Source: Chitinophaga pinensis (GTDB taxonomy: Bacteria > Bacteroidota > Bacteroidia > 2-12-FULL-35-15). Taken from it: a DNA stretch of 64,000 bases. Positions 34,611 to 43,768 of this stretch are shown piece after piece. The notes beneath the pieces are model-generated. The model saw only the letters and a program-made list of their open reading frames with translations, was not told the origin of the DNA and ran no database searches. Where the stretch lies: assembly GCA_945879015.1 (NCBI GenBank), contig CAMCUO010000004.1, forward strand, positions 24,785 through 88,784, given 5' to 3'. The position numbers were made by a program, and so were the translations under genes. Position 1 is the stretch's first letter; every line of letters begins with the position of its first letter.

Positions 34611-34745
34611 TTAAAACACATAGAAACATAGTTTTTAAGGGTTCCGGGTTTGCGTTTATACATAGCCGAAGCAAGCTTCGGACATAGAGTCAGATGTGAA
34701 TCTATGTCGAGCTTTAGCTCCCTTCTTTTTCTATGTGTTAAATTT
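34611..34745. repeat. Complex palindromic intergenic repeat, family D
   Basis: The 414-base gap between rpsP and the third stress-protein gene holds no gene. Its core is a nested palindrome: outer arms AACACATAGAAA (from 34615) and TTTCTATGTGTT (to about 34740), with three inner hairpins: CCGAAG-CAAG-CTTCGG (34666-34681), GACATAGA/TCTATGTC (34681-34708) and GAGCT-TT-AGCTC (34709-34720). A similar arrangement of CATAG arms is common in Bacteroidota intergenic DNA. It is GC-richer than the flanks. Confidence 0.7.
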
Positions 34746-34853
34746 TTTCTTTTTTTTATGTCAATGTCCTGTTTTTCATTCTATTGATTACCCAAAAACG
34801 CTGATGAAATTGAATATTTTATAGTTAAAATTTCATTTTGACGATAAATTGTG

Positions 34854-34861
34854 TACTTTTG
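34854..34861 (+). promoter_or_regulatory. Promoter -7 box for the third universal stress protein gene (TACTTTTG)
   Basis: TACTTTTG matches TAnnTTTG exactly, 27 bases before the ATG. A TTTC lies 19 bases upstream as a plausible -33 element. Confidence 0.5.
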
Positions 34862-34888
34862 CCAACTAAATAAATAATTAAAAAGCAC

Positions 34889-35713
34889 ATGTCTGCACCC
34901 GTAAAGTCTATCTTAGTTCCAATTGATTCTTCTGAACAAACAATTATCGCTTTAGGGCAAACATATAATCTTGCTAGATTAACGAATTCAAAAATCGTAT
35001 TATTAAGTGTTGATGAAGGAAATCCTCCTTTGGTGCAAAAAAAGTTAGATGAATTAGCAAAAGAAGCTTCTACAAAATCTGGACAACCAGTTGAATCGAT
35101 GATTCGTAAAGGCAATGTTTACGAAGAAATCAATAAGGTTGCAGACGTTATCAACCCTCTATTTGTGATGATTGGATTATCATCAAAAATCACTTTAGGT
35201 AAAATTATTGGGAAGAATGCTTTTAAAATGGTTCGCGAATCTAAGCATCCTGTAATTACTATTCGTGGTAAAGTTCACCGCGATGGTTGTAAAACTATTT
35301 TATTGCCATTAGATTTAACAAAAGAAACTCGTGAAAAAGTAAATAAAGCTGTTGAGCTTGCAAAAATATTCAATGCTGATATTCGAGTTATCTCCATCCT
35401 TACTCAAAAGGACGAAGAAGCAGAAAACAAATTGATTTCTTATTCAAACCAAGTTTGGAAATATATAAAAGATCAGGAAGTACGTTGTACTATCAAGACT
35501 TTGCGTGGTTCTGATATTCCTCAAATGGTTATGGATTATGGCCACGAAGTGGAAGCTGATTTGATTTTAATCATGACTAAAGCAGAATTAAGTATGAAAG
35601 AATTTTTCATCGGAACTGTTGCTCAACGTATTATCAATGAAAGCGATATTCCTGTATTAAGTTTCCGTCCTATTGAACGCAAAGATACTGCGGTATTTGT
35701 TAAGCCATACTAA
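34889..35713 (+). CDS. Universal stress protein, two UspA domains (third copy)
   Basis: 274 residues, two UspA domains. Domain 1 opens VKSILVPIDSSEQTIIALGQ and its nucleotide loop is degenerate: the G-x2-G-x9-GS pattern is replaced by MIGLSSKITLGKIIGKN, so ATP binding in the first domain is doubtful. Domain 2 opens TILLPLDLTKETREKV and ends FFIGTVAQRIINESDIPVL. It resembles the 13913 copy more than the 14822 copy and is likewise Pro-Tyr terminated. It has a clear promoter and terminator, so it is monocistronic. Confidence 0.86.
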   Translation: MSAPVKSILVPIDSSEQTIIALGQTYNLARLTNSKIVLLSVDEGNPPLVQKKLDELAKEASTKSGQPVESMIRKGNVYEEINKVADVINPLFVMIGLSSKITLGKIIGKNAFKMVRESKHPVITIRGKVHRDGCKTILLPLDLTKETREKVNKAVELAKIFNADIRVISILTQKDEEAENKLISYSNQVWKYIKDQEVRCTIKTLRGSDIPQMVMDYGHEVEADLILIMTKAELSMKEFFIGTVAQRIINESDIPVLSFRPIERKDTAVFVKPY

Positions 35714-35730
35714 AGAGTATTCTAAGTAAT

Positions 35731-35766
35731 AAAAAACCTCCTAGTTAAAAGCTTGGAGGTTTTTTT
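35731..35766 (+). terminator. Intrinsic terminator after the third universal stress protein gene
   Basis: AAAAAACCTCC pairs with GGAGGTTTTTT around a 13-base loop, ending in a run of T. Located 18 bp after the stop codon. Confidence 0.88.
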
Positions 35767-35921
35767 ATATTCGTATTCCAATTACAAGTTTGTCATCTAG
35801 TTGAGTAAGCTTTCCTTTCTAACCTGCAGCAAACAGGTGGTTAAATATTTTTATTCTCAAATCAACTTTTTTTTATTGATTTTTTTTATTAAATTTGATA
35901 GAATACATTAAACTCTTAAAC

Positions 35922-37631
35922 ATGAATAAAAAATACTCTAGCTTCTCTAGTCATGAAATCGCACGAACAATTTTTGTTTTTATGTTTGTTATAATTTCTT
36001 TGCAATCTAATGCTCAAGCTTGGGATTGGGTTGCTACAGCAGGAGGCGATCAATCCGATAAGGCATTAGATATTGATATTGACAAATATGGAAATCAATA
36101 TATCTGTGGGTATTATAATAGTGGAACATCTACTTCTGATCCGAGTTTCGGGATTATTATGCCTCCAAAAGATTTTGGCAAAGAAGCTTATGTAGCAAAA
36201 ATTGATAGTATGGGAAATTGGCAATGGGTGAGATCGGCAATGGGAGGCTGGGATGAAAGAGCTCTTGGACTATGTGTTGATAAAGCAAATGATTTTGTAT
36301 ATGTTACTGGAACATGTTGGAATTATACTGATTTTGGTTCTTGTGTAGGAGCTACTTTTCCTGGAGGAGGAGATAATATTTTTGTTGGTAAATTTGATTT
36401 GAGCGGAACGTGTCAGTGGCTAATAGGTGCTGGCGGAGGTTATGATGATCATGGGTATGATTTGGTGACAGATAAACAAGGAAATATTTATTTAACTGGG
36501 TTAATAGGTAAGTATTCTAATCCTGCAATTTTTGGAACAATAAGCGTTCCAAATCCAACTACTGATTCTTTAGGTTTTGTTGCTAAAATTAATCCTGCTG
36601 GGGCATTTCAATGGGTAAGAACTTTTGCCGCAACAGATGGTGAGCGCGATAACCGAATTGCAATTGATAGTATTGGAAATTTATATGTTACTGGTGGTTT
36701 TAAAGGAACAAAACCTTTTGGACCTATTTCAGCAACTAGTTTTGGCGGAAGAGATATTTTTGTTTTGAAATATGATAGCATGGGAAACCAATTATGGTTA
36801 AAAACAACTGGCGGTTTATTAGACGACAGAGGAAATTCAGTGGCTGTAGATATTGAACAAAATGTTTACATAACTGGTGAATTTCGTGATGTAGTTGTGT
36901 TTGGTGCCGATACGGTTAATAATAATGGTAGTCCGAACGGTCGAGATATTTTTGTAGCTAAATTAACTCCAGAAGGAGCTTGGGTTTGGGCTAAAAAAGC
37001 TGGTTCTAATAATGGTTCCGATAGAGGAAATAGAATAGTAGCTAATAAGCAAGACTTACTTTTTGTAACAGGTCAATTCAGAGGAGATGCTAGTTTCGGA
37101 GCGGCAGATACGTTAATAAATGTTGGTGATAGCGTTCAAATTTATGTGGCAGCAATTGATACAGCAGGTAAATGGCAATGGGCAATTCAAGCAGGTAGCT
37201 CCATTGAAGACAGAGGAAATGGAATTGCTGTTGATGATAATTGTAGCATATATACAACTGGTTATTATGAGTTAACAGCAACTTTTGGAGCTACGAATAT
37301 TACATCTACAGGAAAAAAAGAAATATATGTTGCCAAAATTCCTAGTGCTTGTATATACAACACTGTAGGGATTTCTAAAAATGATTTCCCTGATCAAATA
37401 AAGTATTACCCAAATCCATCCAATGGAAATTTTACAATAGAACTGGGTAAAATATATGATGATTTAACTATTCAAGTTCATAATATTGTTGGACAAACTG
37501 TTCAAACAAAAAAACATCAATCTGTTAATAAGGTTGATATCACTATTGAACAAACAAGCGGAATTTATTTTGTTCACTTGATTTCTAAAGAAGGAAAATC
37601 GGTTGTTCTTAAAGTGATTAAAGAAAATTAA
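35922..37631 (+). CDS. Secreted beta-propeller (SBBP-like repeat) protein with T9SS type A sorting domain
   Basis: 569 residues from the ATG at 35922; a TTG at 35895 in frame is less likely. Signal peptide region about 10-31 (ARTIFVFMFVIISLQSNAQA). About eight repeats of roughly 55-60 residues follow, each with a 'D..gN.Y.tG.f.....FG' and 'W..a.Gg...D.g' pattern (DIDKYGNQYICGYYNSG, DKQGNIYLTGLIGKY, DSIGNLYVTGGFKGT), typical of SBBP beta-propellers. Residues about 495-569 are a T9SS type A C-terminal domain: YYPNPSNGNFTIELG, TIQVHNIVGQTV, IYFVHLISKEGKSVVLKVIK. Likely exported and anchored at the cell surface or released. The role of the propeller is unknown. Confidence 0.88.
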   Translation: MNKKYSSFSSHEIARTIFVFMFVIISLQSNAQAWDWVATAGGDQSDKALDIDIDKYGNQYICGYYNSGTSTSDPSFGIIMPPKDFGKEAYVAKIDSMGNWQWVRSAMGGWDERALGLCVDKANDFVYVTGTCWNYTDFGSCVGATFPGGGDNIFVGKFDLSGTCQWLIGAGGGYDDHGYDLVTDKQGNIYLTGLIGKYSNPAIFGTISVPNPTTDSLGFVAKINPAGAFQWVRTFAATDGERDNRIAIDSIGNLYVTGGFKGTKPFGPISATSFGGRDIFVLKYDSMGNQLWLKTTGGLLDDRGNSVAVDIEQNVYITGEFRDVVVFGADTVNNNGSPNGRDIFVAKLTPEGAWVWAKKAGSNNGSDRGNRIVANKQDLLFVTGQFRGDASFGAADTLINVGDSVQIYVAAIDTAGKWQWAIQAGSSIEDRGNGIAVDDNCSIYTTGYYELTATFGATNITSTGKKEIYVAKIPSACIYNTVGISKNDFPDQIKYYPNPSNGNFTIELGKIYDDLTIQVHNIVGQTVQTKKHQSVNKVDITIEQTSGIYFVHLISKEGKSVVLKVIKEN

Positions 37632-37648
37632 ATTTTATTTTATGCGAA

Positions 37649-38005
37649 ATGATTCGTCTATACATTTCGATAATTTTATTTTGTGCTATCTGTTTTTCTT
37701 CTTGTAAAATTCCAATATATGGAAAAGAGAAGACGGGACAAAAATGTGAATTACATCAATTAACGTTTCATAAGTCATTAGTTCGAATTACTTTTGGAAA
37801 ATATTGTCAGCATAAAACCCGTTTAAGCGAAAACGGTAAGGAGTTTTATCCAAATGCAAGACGACAAGCTTGCGGTGGTTGCATTGTAAAGCCATGTAAG
37901 TTTGTTTTGAAATATAGCTGCAGCGAATGTAATTGGCTGAAATTAAAGCATACTGCAAAAAGACGAAGAGAATTACGGGAACAATTCAAAGAATTAGGTC
38001 GCTAA
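37649..38005 (+). CDS. Cys-rich lipoprotein-like small protein, unknown
   Basis: 118 residues. N-terminus IRLYISIILFCAICFSSCKI is a lipoprotein-like signal (C19, FSSC). The mature part has cysteines in ACGGCIVKPCKF and KYSCSECNWLK, with a very basic end (KHTAKRRRELREQFKELGR). No family is recognised. It lies 17 bp after the T9SS cargo gene on the same strand and may be cotranscribed. The cysteine spacing (C-x2-C-x4-C and C-x2-C) might bind metal, which is speculation. Confidence 0.6.
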   Translation: MIRLYISIILFCAICFSSCKIPIYGKEKTGQKCELHQLTFHKSLVRITFGKYCQHKTRLSENGKEFYPNARRQACGGCIVKPCKFVLKYSCSECNWLKLKHTAKRRRELREQFKELGR

Positions 38006-38142
38006 ATCTACTTTTCCAATCTTATCAACACCTCACAAATTTTACTCTGAAATGGAGTAAATTTACAATCCCAATTTAACACAAAGAATACACACAGCAT
38101 ACTAATGAACCAGTGAACAACTGAACTATTGAACCAATAAAA
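38006..38142. repeat. Leader of dnaE with short repeated words
   Basis: Just before dnaE the sequence holds degenerate repeats of TGAACCA/TGAACAA (AATGAACCAGTGAACAACTG then AACTATTGAACCA). No promoter match is obvious. Similar short-word repeats occur before the gene at 44225 and in the leader around 54060. Confidence 0.45.
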
Positions 38143-41100
38143 ATGAACTTTTCTCACCTACACGTACATACTCAATTTTCACTGCTCGATGGTGCTGCGG
38201 ATATTTCTTCTCTGTATAAAAAAGCAGTGAATGATAACATGCGTGCATTAGCGATTACTGATCATGGAAATATGTTTGGTGTTTTTAAATTTGTTGCGGA
38301 AGCTGGAAAACACAATACTCCCGAAAATCCTAATAAAATAAAACCCATTGTTGGTTGTGAATTTTATGTTGTAGAGAATCGTCACAAACGCCAATTTACT
38401 AAGGAAGATAAAGATGTTCGTTATCATCAATTGTTTTTAGCAAAGAATCCTCAAGGTTATAAAAACCTTGTAAAGCTTTGTTCGCTTGGGTACATGGAAG
38501 GTTTGTACGGAAAATATCCGCGCATCGATAAGGAATTGATTTTACAATATCACGAAGGATTGATTGCAACAACTTGTTGTTTGGGTGCTTCTGTTCCAAA
38601 GGCAATTATGAAATTGGGTGAAGACGAAGCAGAAAAAGAATTCAAATGGTGGTACGATATTTTTGGTGAAGATTATTATATAGAATTGCAACGTCATGGA
38701 ATGGCGGAACAAGACAAAGTGAATGAAGTGCTTGTAAAATGGGCAAAAAAATACAATGTAAAAATTATTGCATCTAACGATTCACATTACGTTGATCAGC
38801 AAGATTCAAATGCACACGATATTTTATTGTGTATCAATACAGGTGAAAAGCAGAGTACGCCTACGATGAAAGATTTTGGTGACGATGATTCCAATTCTTT
38901 TAAAGGAAAACGTTTTGCTTTTTATAATGATCAGTTTTATTTTAAAACGACTGCAGAGATGACGCAATTGTTTTCAGATTTACCTGAAGCAATTGATAAT
39001 ACAAACGACATTGTAGATAAAATAATGCCGCTCAAGTTGAAGCAAGATATCATGCTTCCGAATTACGTTATACCTGAAGGCTTCGCTACACAAGATGATT
39101 ATTTGCATCACATTACTTTTATGGGTGCAAAAAATCGTTACACAGATATTTCTCCTGAAGTGGAAGAACGACTGAATTTCGAATTGTTCACGATTAAAAC
39201 AATGGGATTTGCGGGTTACTTTTTAATTGTTGCGGATTTCATTAAAGCAGGAAGAGATATTGGAGTTTTGATTGGTCCGGGCCGTGGTTCTGCTGCTGGC
39301 TCTGCTGTTGCTTTTTGCATCGGTATTACTAACATCGATCCTATCAAATACAATTTGCTTTTTGAGCGTTTCTTAAATCCTGATCGTAAATCAATGCCCG
39401 ATATTGATACGGATTTTGATGATGAAGGTCGTCAAAAAGTAATTGATTATGTTGTAGAAAAATACGGAAAAAATCAAGTAGCACAAATTGTAACGTATGG
39501 TACAATGGCTGCAAAGATGAGTATCAAAGATGTTGCACGTGTGTTAGATTTACCTTTGCAGGAATCAAACATGCTTGCGAAATTAGTTCCTGATCGACCA
39601 GGAATAGAATTGAAACGAGTTTTGAAAGCACCAATGACTGGTGATGCAAGTCTGGAAGAAAAAGAAGGACTCAATAAAGAAGATTTAGAAGATGTAAAAA
39701 AATTACGTGCAATTCTTGCAGGTAATGATATGCAAGCAAAAGTATTAAAAGAAGCTTTGATTTTGGAAGGCTCTGTACGTGGTACTGGTATTCACGCTGC
39801 GGGAATCATTATCGCTCCGATGGATTTAACAGATTTAATTCCTGTTTCCACTTCTAAAGAATCTACTTTATTAATTACACAATACGATGGACGAGTAATT
39901 GAAGATGCAGGTGTAATTAAAATGGACTTCCTTGGTTTAAAAACATTAACAATCATTCGTGATGCACTTAAATTAATAAAAGAAAATCATGGAATTGAAA
40001 TTGACATTGATACAATTCCATTAGACGATTTAAAAACATTAGAACTTTATCAACACGGTGATACCAACGGAACATTTCAGTTTGAAAGTGCTGGAATGCA
40101 AAAACATTTGATCAATTTAAAACCTGATAAGTTTGCGGATTTAATTGCGATGAACGCATTGTATCGTCCAGGTCCGATTGAGTACATCCCAAATTTTATT
40201 GCACGTAAACACGGAAGAGAAACCATTGCATACGATTTACCAGAGATGGAAGAATACCTTGCAGATACTTATGGTATTACGGTTTATCAAGAGCAGGTAA
40301 TGTTGTTGTCGCAAAAATTGGCAGGCTTCTCAAAGGGGGATGCCGATGTTTTGCGCAAAGCAATGGGTAAAAAAGATATTTATACTTTAAATAAAATGAA
40401 GAGTAAGTTTATGGATGGTGCAACCGAAAAAGGTTTACCAGCTGATAAACTGGAGAAGATTTGGGTGGATTGGGAAAAATTCGCACAATACGCCTTCAAT
40501 AAATCACACTCAACATGTTATGCACTTGTTGCATTTCAAACGGCCTATTTAAAAACACATTATCCGGGCGAATACATGTCGTCTGTCTTAACACACAATT
40601 TAAGCAACATTGATAAAATTACTTTCTTCATGGATGAGTGTCGCAGAATGGGTGTTCCTGTTCTTGGTCCAGATGTGAATGAAAGTGCTTATGCATTTGC
40701 TGTAAATAAAAGCGGACAAATACGTTTTGGAATGGGAGCTGTAAAAGGAGTAGGGGAAGCTGCTGTAATTTCTATCGTAGAAGAACGAACTGCAAACGGT
40801 GCTTACAAATCTGTATTTGATTTTGTGCGAAGAATAAATTTACGTGCAGCTAATAAAAAAACATTTGAAAGTTTAGCCAACGCAGGTGGTTTGGATTCAT
40901 TCAGTATTCACCGTGCAACTTATTTTCATGTGGAAGGAAACGACAATGGAAATTTCTTAGAAAGAGTTATTCGTTACGGAAGTTCACATCAAGATGGAGA
41001 AAATTCTGCGCAGGTTTCTTTGTTCGGAGAAGATTCAGCGATTGATATGCCGGAACCAAAAATTCCAGTGTGTGAAGCGTGGAGCAATTTAGAGCAATTG

Positions 41101-41739
41101 AAAAACGAAAAAGATGTAGTTGGATTCTTTATTTCCGGACATCCATTGGATACATACAAATTAGAAATGGATAATTTTTGTCCGCATACTTTGTCCGACA
41201 TTAAAAAAATAGAAGAAAATAAAAATAAAGATTTAACACTAGGAGGTATTGTTACCAACGTTCACAATGGTGTAACAAAAACCGGAAATCCTTGGGGGAA
41301 AATTACGATAGAAGATTATAATGAATCAGCGGAGATGGCTTTTTTCGGAGAAGACTATGTGAAGTTCAAGCAATACATGGTAACTGGATTGTTTTTGTTT
41401 GTGAAAGGGAAAATTTCGGAGCGCTTCCGTAATTCAGGAAACTTCGAATACAAAGTTAGTAACATTCAATTGCTTTCTGAATTGCGCGATAAGATGGCAA
41501 GAAGTTTAACCGTGAATGTTTCTTTGAAAGAGTTGAACGATGAATTTATGAATAAGTTTAATGATATTATTGCAAAGAACAGTGTAGTTGAAAACCGCAA
41601 CTGCACCTTACAGTTCAGAGTATTTGATGCGGAAGAAAATATTTCAGTGGTAATGCATTCCAAAAAAATAAAAGTAAATCCGAATAACGATTTGTTGGAT
41701 TTATTGAAAGAGAATGGGTTGGAGTATAAGTTGAATTAA
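38143..41739 (+). CDS. dnaE: DNA polymerase III subunit alpha
   Basis: 1198 residues, the replicative polymerase of family C. The PHP domain opens FSHLHVHTQFSLLDGAADI (H5, H7, H9). The catalytic core has the two palm aspartates in MPDIDTDFDDEGR (D420, D422) and a third acidic residue in KMDFLGLKTL (D595). RPGPIEYIPNFIARKHG and TYGITVYQEQVMLLSQKLAG are the finger/palm motifs. A helix-hairpin-helix (about 830-900: FGMGAVKGVGEAAVISI) and an OB fold (about 1015-1090: TLGGIVTNVHNGVTKTG) follow. Length fits DnaE1 of Bacteroidota. It ends 2 bp before a converging gene. No editing exonuclease is fused; the DnaQ-like protein at 17215 is separate. Confidence 0.96.
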   Translation: MNFSHLHVHTQFSLLDGAADISSLYKKAVNDNMRALAITDHGNMFGVFKFVAEAGKHNTPENPNKIKPIVGCEFYVVENRHKRQFTKEDKDVRYHQLFLAKNPQGYKNLVKLCSLGYMEGLYGKYPRIDKELILQYHEGLIATTCCLGASVPKAIMKLGEDEAEKEFKWWYDIFGEDYYIELQRHGMAEQDKVNEVLVKWAKKYNVKIIASNDSHYVDQQDSNAHDILLCINTGEKQSTPTMKDFGDDDSNSFKGKRFAFYNDQFYFKTTAEMTQLFSDLPEAIDNTNDIVDKIMPLKLKQDIMLPNYVIPEGFATQDDYLHHITFMGAKNRYTDISPEVEERLNFELFTIKTMGFAGYFLIVADFIKAGRDIGVLIGPGRGSAAGSAVAFCIGITNIDPIKYNLLFERFLNPDRKSMPDIDTDFDDEGRQKVIDYVVEKYGKNQVAQIVTYGTMAAKMSIKDVARVLDLPLQESNMLAKLVPDRPGIELKRVLKAPMTGDASLEEKEGLNKEDLEDVKKLRAILAGNDMQAKVLKEALILEGSVRGTGIHAAGIIIAPMDLTDLIPVSTSKESTLLITQYDGRVIEDAGVIKMDFLGLKTLTIIRDALKLIKENHGIEIDIDTIPLDDLKTLELYQHGDTNGTFQFESAGMQKHLINLKPDKFADLIAMNALYRPGPIEYIPNFIARKHGRETIAYDLPEMEEYLADTYGITVYQEQVMLLSQKLAGFSKGDADVLRKAMGKKDIYTLNKMKSKFMDGATEKGLPADKLEKIWVDWEKFAQYAFNKSHSTCYALVAFQTAYLKTHYPGEYMSSVLTHNLSNIDKITFFMDECRRMGVPVLGPDVNESAYAFAVNKSGQIRFGMGAVKGVGEAAVISIVEERTANGAYKSVFDFVRRINLRAANKKTFESLANAGGLDSFSIHRATYFHVEGNDNGNFLERVIRYGSSHQDGENSAQVSLFGEDSAIDMPEPKIPVCEAWSNLEQLKNEKDVVGFFISGHPLDTYKLEMDNFCPHTLSDIKKIEENKNKDLTLGGIVTNVHNGVTKTGNPWGKITIEDYNESAEMAFFGEDYVKFKQYMVTGLFLFVKGKISERFRNSGNFEYKVSNIQLLSELRDKMARSLTVNVSLKELNDEFMNKFNDIIAKNSVVENRNCTLQFRVFDAEENISVVMHSKKIKVNPNNDLLDLLKENGLEYKLN

Positions 41740-41741
41740 AA

Positions 41742-43556
41742 TTACTTCTTCACTTCTGTGTTTTTATTAAACTCCCCCTCCGAAATGGCAGCTTCATTTT
41801 TAAAATAATACACCGCTCCGAAACTGGTTTCTTTCTTTACGTATAAATCACCTTTATTTCCTTGGACAACAATTCTTCTGGTAACCTTAACATTTCCTTC
41901 TTTCACAATTTCTTCTGTTACTCCTTGGGGATATTTTTTTGCTAACTCGTTCGTGTATTGCGAACGTTTTTCTGTTTCAATAAATACATCCACTTCTTTT
42001 ATTTTATTTGCTAGTGTTTCTTCTTTTGGTTTTAAAGAAGCAGCGTTTAAATAGAAAGATTTTGCTAAGTCGTAATTTTTTATTTTTAAAGCCGAATCGC
42101 CTTTAGCTAATGTATTATTATATTTAGCTTGTAATATTTTTGCGTTTAATTCTTTTGCTAATCTATCTTTTTCTGCTAATTCAGCAGCAGCTTTGTCAGC
42201 ATCGGCTTTTGCTTTTGCAATGGCATCTGTTTTTTCTTTTTCTTTTGCTAATCGGTCAGCTTCAACTTTATCGGCTGCCGCTTTATCGGCTAATGCTTTT
42301 TCTTTTGCTAATCTATCTTTCTCAGCTTTTTCGGCAGCCAACTTTGCAGCCTGCTCAGCGGTAGCTTTATCTTGTTCTGCTTTTGCTTTCGCAAGTGCAT
42401 CTGCTTTTTCTTTCTCTTTTGCTAAACGTTCTGTTTCTGCTGCATTCGCTAGTGCTTTAGCAGCGTCTGCTTTTTCTTTTGCTAATCGGTCTTTCTCTGC
42501 TTGTTCTGCCGCCAATTTAGCAGCTTGTTCTGCCGCAGCTTTATCTTGCTCTGATTTTGCTTTTGCTAGCGCATCCGCTTTTTCTTTTTCTTTTGCCAAA
42601 CGATCGGCTTCAGCTGCATCTGCTAATGCTTTTGCAGTGGCTGCTTTTTCTTTAGATAGTCTGTCTTTTTCTGCTTGTTCGGCAGCTGCTTTTTCGGCAT
42701 TGGAAGCCGCAAGTGCTTTGTCTTTTTCTGCTTTTTCTTTAGCAGCAGCATCCGCTAATACTTTGTCTTTTATCGCTTTTTCTTTTGCAGCCGCAGCTGC
42801 CAGTTCTTTTTCTTTAGATAAACGCTCTTTCTCAGCCGCATCTGTTTTTGTTTTTGCTTCGGCATCAGCAATCAATTTGTCTATTTCCGTTAATTTTGTT
42901 TTGGGATATTGTTCGCTTGGTTTAGCAGAAATGGCTTCATTGTAAGCAGATTTTGCGACTTCATAATTCTTCGTCAACATAGCAGCATCGCCTTTTGCAA
43001 TGGCATTTTTATAATTTGTTTCAATTGTGCCCGATTGAGCTCCAGCCAATTTTGCAACTTTTATTAAGCTTTGTGATAAAGATTGATCTAGAATTTCGTC
43101 TGAGTCAACTGTGTTTTTTTCTGAATTGAAATAATAACTTAAAAGTGGCTTATCAAGTATGGCATTCAGTTTTAAAATAGTTGCTTGGTCTGGAGGAAGT
43201 TCAAATAGCTCACTAACAGGTTTTGAGATACTTTTAAATTTTTTTGCTGCATCACCCGTCAATCCCATAGTTGAATAGATGATTTGAAATTGGGTAAAGC
43301 CAACTTTGGTGATGGAAATGTCGTATTCTTCATTTGGAGCAAAATTAAAATTATAAGTTCCAGAATAATTTGTAGTAAGTACTTTCTCTGTGCCAGCACT
43401 ATTTATAATAAGAACATCAGCGCCAGACAATGGTTTTCCATTATGCATTACTATGCCTTCAATTTTGGCTTGAGCAAAGGAAAACTGAGTAAATGAGATA
43501 CAAATGAATAAACAAACTGTAAAAATATATGCTCTGAAAGCTGGAGTAATAATCAT
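41742..43556 (-). CDS. TolA-like Ala/Lys/Glu coiled-coil envelope protein with carboxypeptidase regulatory domain
   Basis: 604 residues from the ATG at 43556; a longer open frame to 43775 is rejected because it overlaps trxA and lacks a signal. Signal peptide AYIFTVCLFICISFTQFSFAQ. CRD fold at about 27-105 (AKIEGIVMHNGKPLSGADVL). TPR-like segments near 165-220 and 510-550 (ATKSAYNEAISAKPSEQYPK-type). Between them, about 225-500, are repeated Ala/Lys/Glu coiled-coil units (DRLAKEKEKADALAKAKAEQ) with a long period. The C-terminus (GDLYVKKETSFGAVYYFKN) is a conserved ending of Bacteroidota envelope proteins. Its role is unknown, possibly spanning the periplasm. Confidence 0.75.
   Translation of the reverse strand: MIITPAFRAYIFTVCLFICISFTQFSFAQAKIEGIVMHNGKPLSGADVLIINSAGTEKVLTTNYSGTYNFNFAPNEEYDISITKVGFTQFQIIYSTMGLTGDAAKKFKSISKPVSELFELPPDQATILKLNAILDKPLLSYYFNSEKNTVDSDEILDQSLSQSLIKVAKLAGAQSGTIETNYKNAIAKGDAAMLTKNYEVAKSAYNEAISAKPSEQYPKTKLTEIDKLIADAEAKTKTDAAEKERLSKEKELAAAAAKEKAIKDKVLADAAAKEKAEKDKALAASNAEKAAAEQAEKDRLSKEKAATAKALADAAEADRLAKEKEKADALAKAKSEQDKAAAEQAAKLAAEQAEKDRLAKEKADAAKALANAAETERLAKEKEKADALAKAKAEQDKATAEQAAKLAAEKAEKDRLAKEKALADKAAADKVEADRLAKEKEKTDAIAKAKADADKAAAELAEKDRLAKELNAKILQAKYNNTLAKGDSALKIKNYDLAKSFYLNAASLKPKEETLANKIKEVDVFIETEKRSQYTNELAKKYPQGVTEEIVKEGNVKVTRRIVVQGNKGDLYVKKETSFGAVYYFKNEAAISEGEFNKNTEVKK
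42140..42900 (-). repeat. In-gene repeats coding the Ala/Lys/Glu coiled coil
   Basis: Within the 604-residue protein about 750 bases consist of diverged tandem units rich in codons for Ala, Lys and Glu; phrases such as DRLAKEKEKADA recur with a period of roughly 45-55 residues. Being a multiple of three, copy number could vary without breaking the frame. Confidence 0.7.
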
Positions 43557-43687
43557 AAAAAAATCATGTTGTTTATATACAGACGCCAATATTAACGAAA
43601 GATGGCCTTGTTTATTCCCTAAAGATAGCTTTTTTGTATAAATTAACAAAAATGACACTCTGTCACTGAAAACAAATTGGCAAATCG

Positions 43688-43719
43688 TTTGTCTATGTAG
43701 AAATACAATTTTATCTTTA
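43688..43719 (+). promoter_or_regulatory. Probable trxA promoter (TTTG-N20-TATCTTTA)
   Basis: TTTG at 43688-43691, a 20-base spacer, then TATCTTTA at 43712-43719 (7 of 8 to TAnnTTTG). The trxA ATG follows 49 bases downstream. Confidence 0.45.
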
Positions 43720-43768
43720 GGGTTCAATTGAAAATTAGTATTATCAACCAATATAAATAACAATAAAA

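Noticed and set aside
42140..42945. Long plus-strand frames rich in Ser/Ala/Phe (up to 250 residues)
   Set aside because: Antisense shadow of the Ala/Lys/Glu coiled-coil repeats of the 41742 gene; the minus-strand gene has a signal peptide, CRD domain and conserved end.
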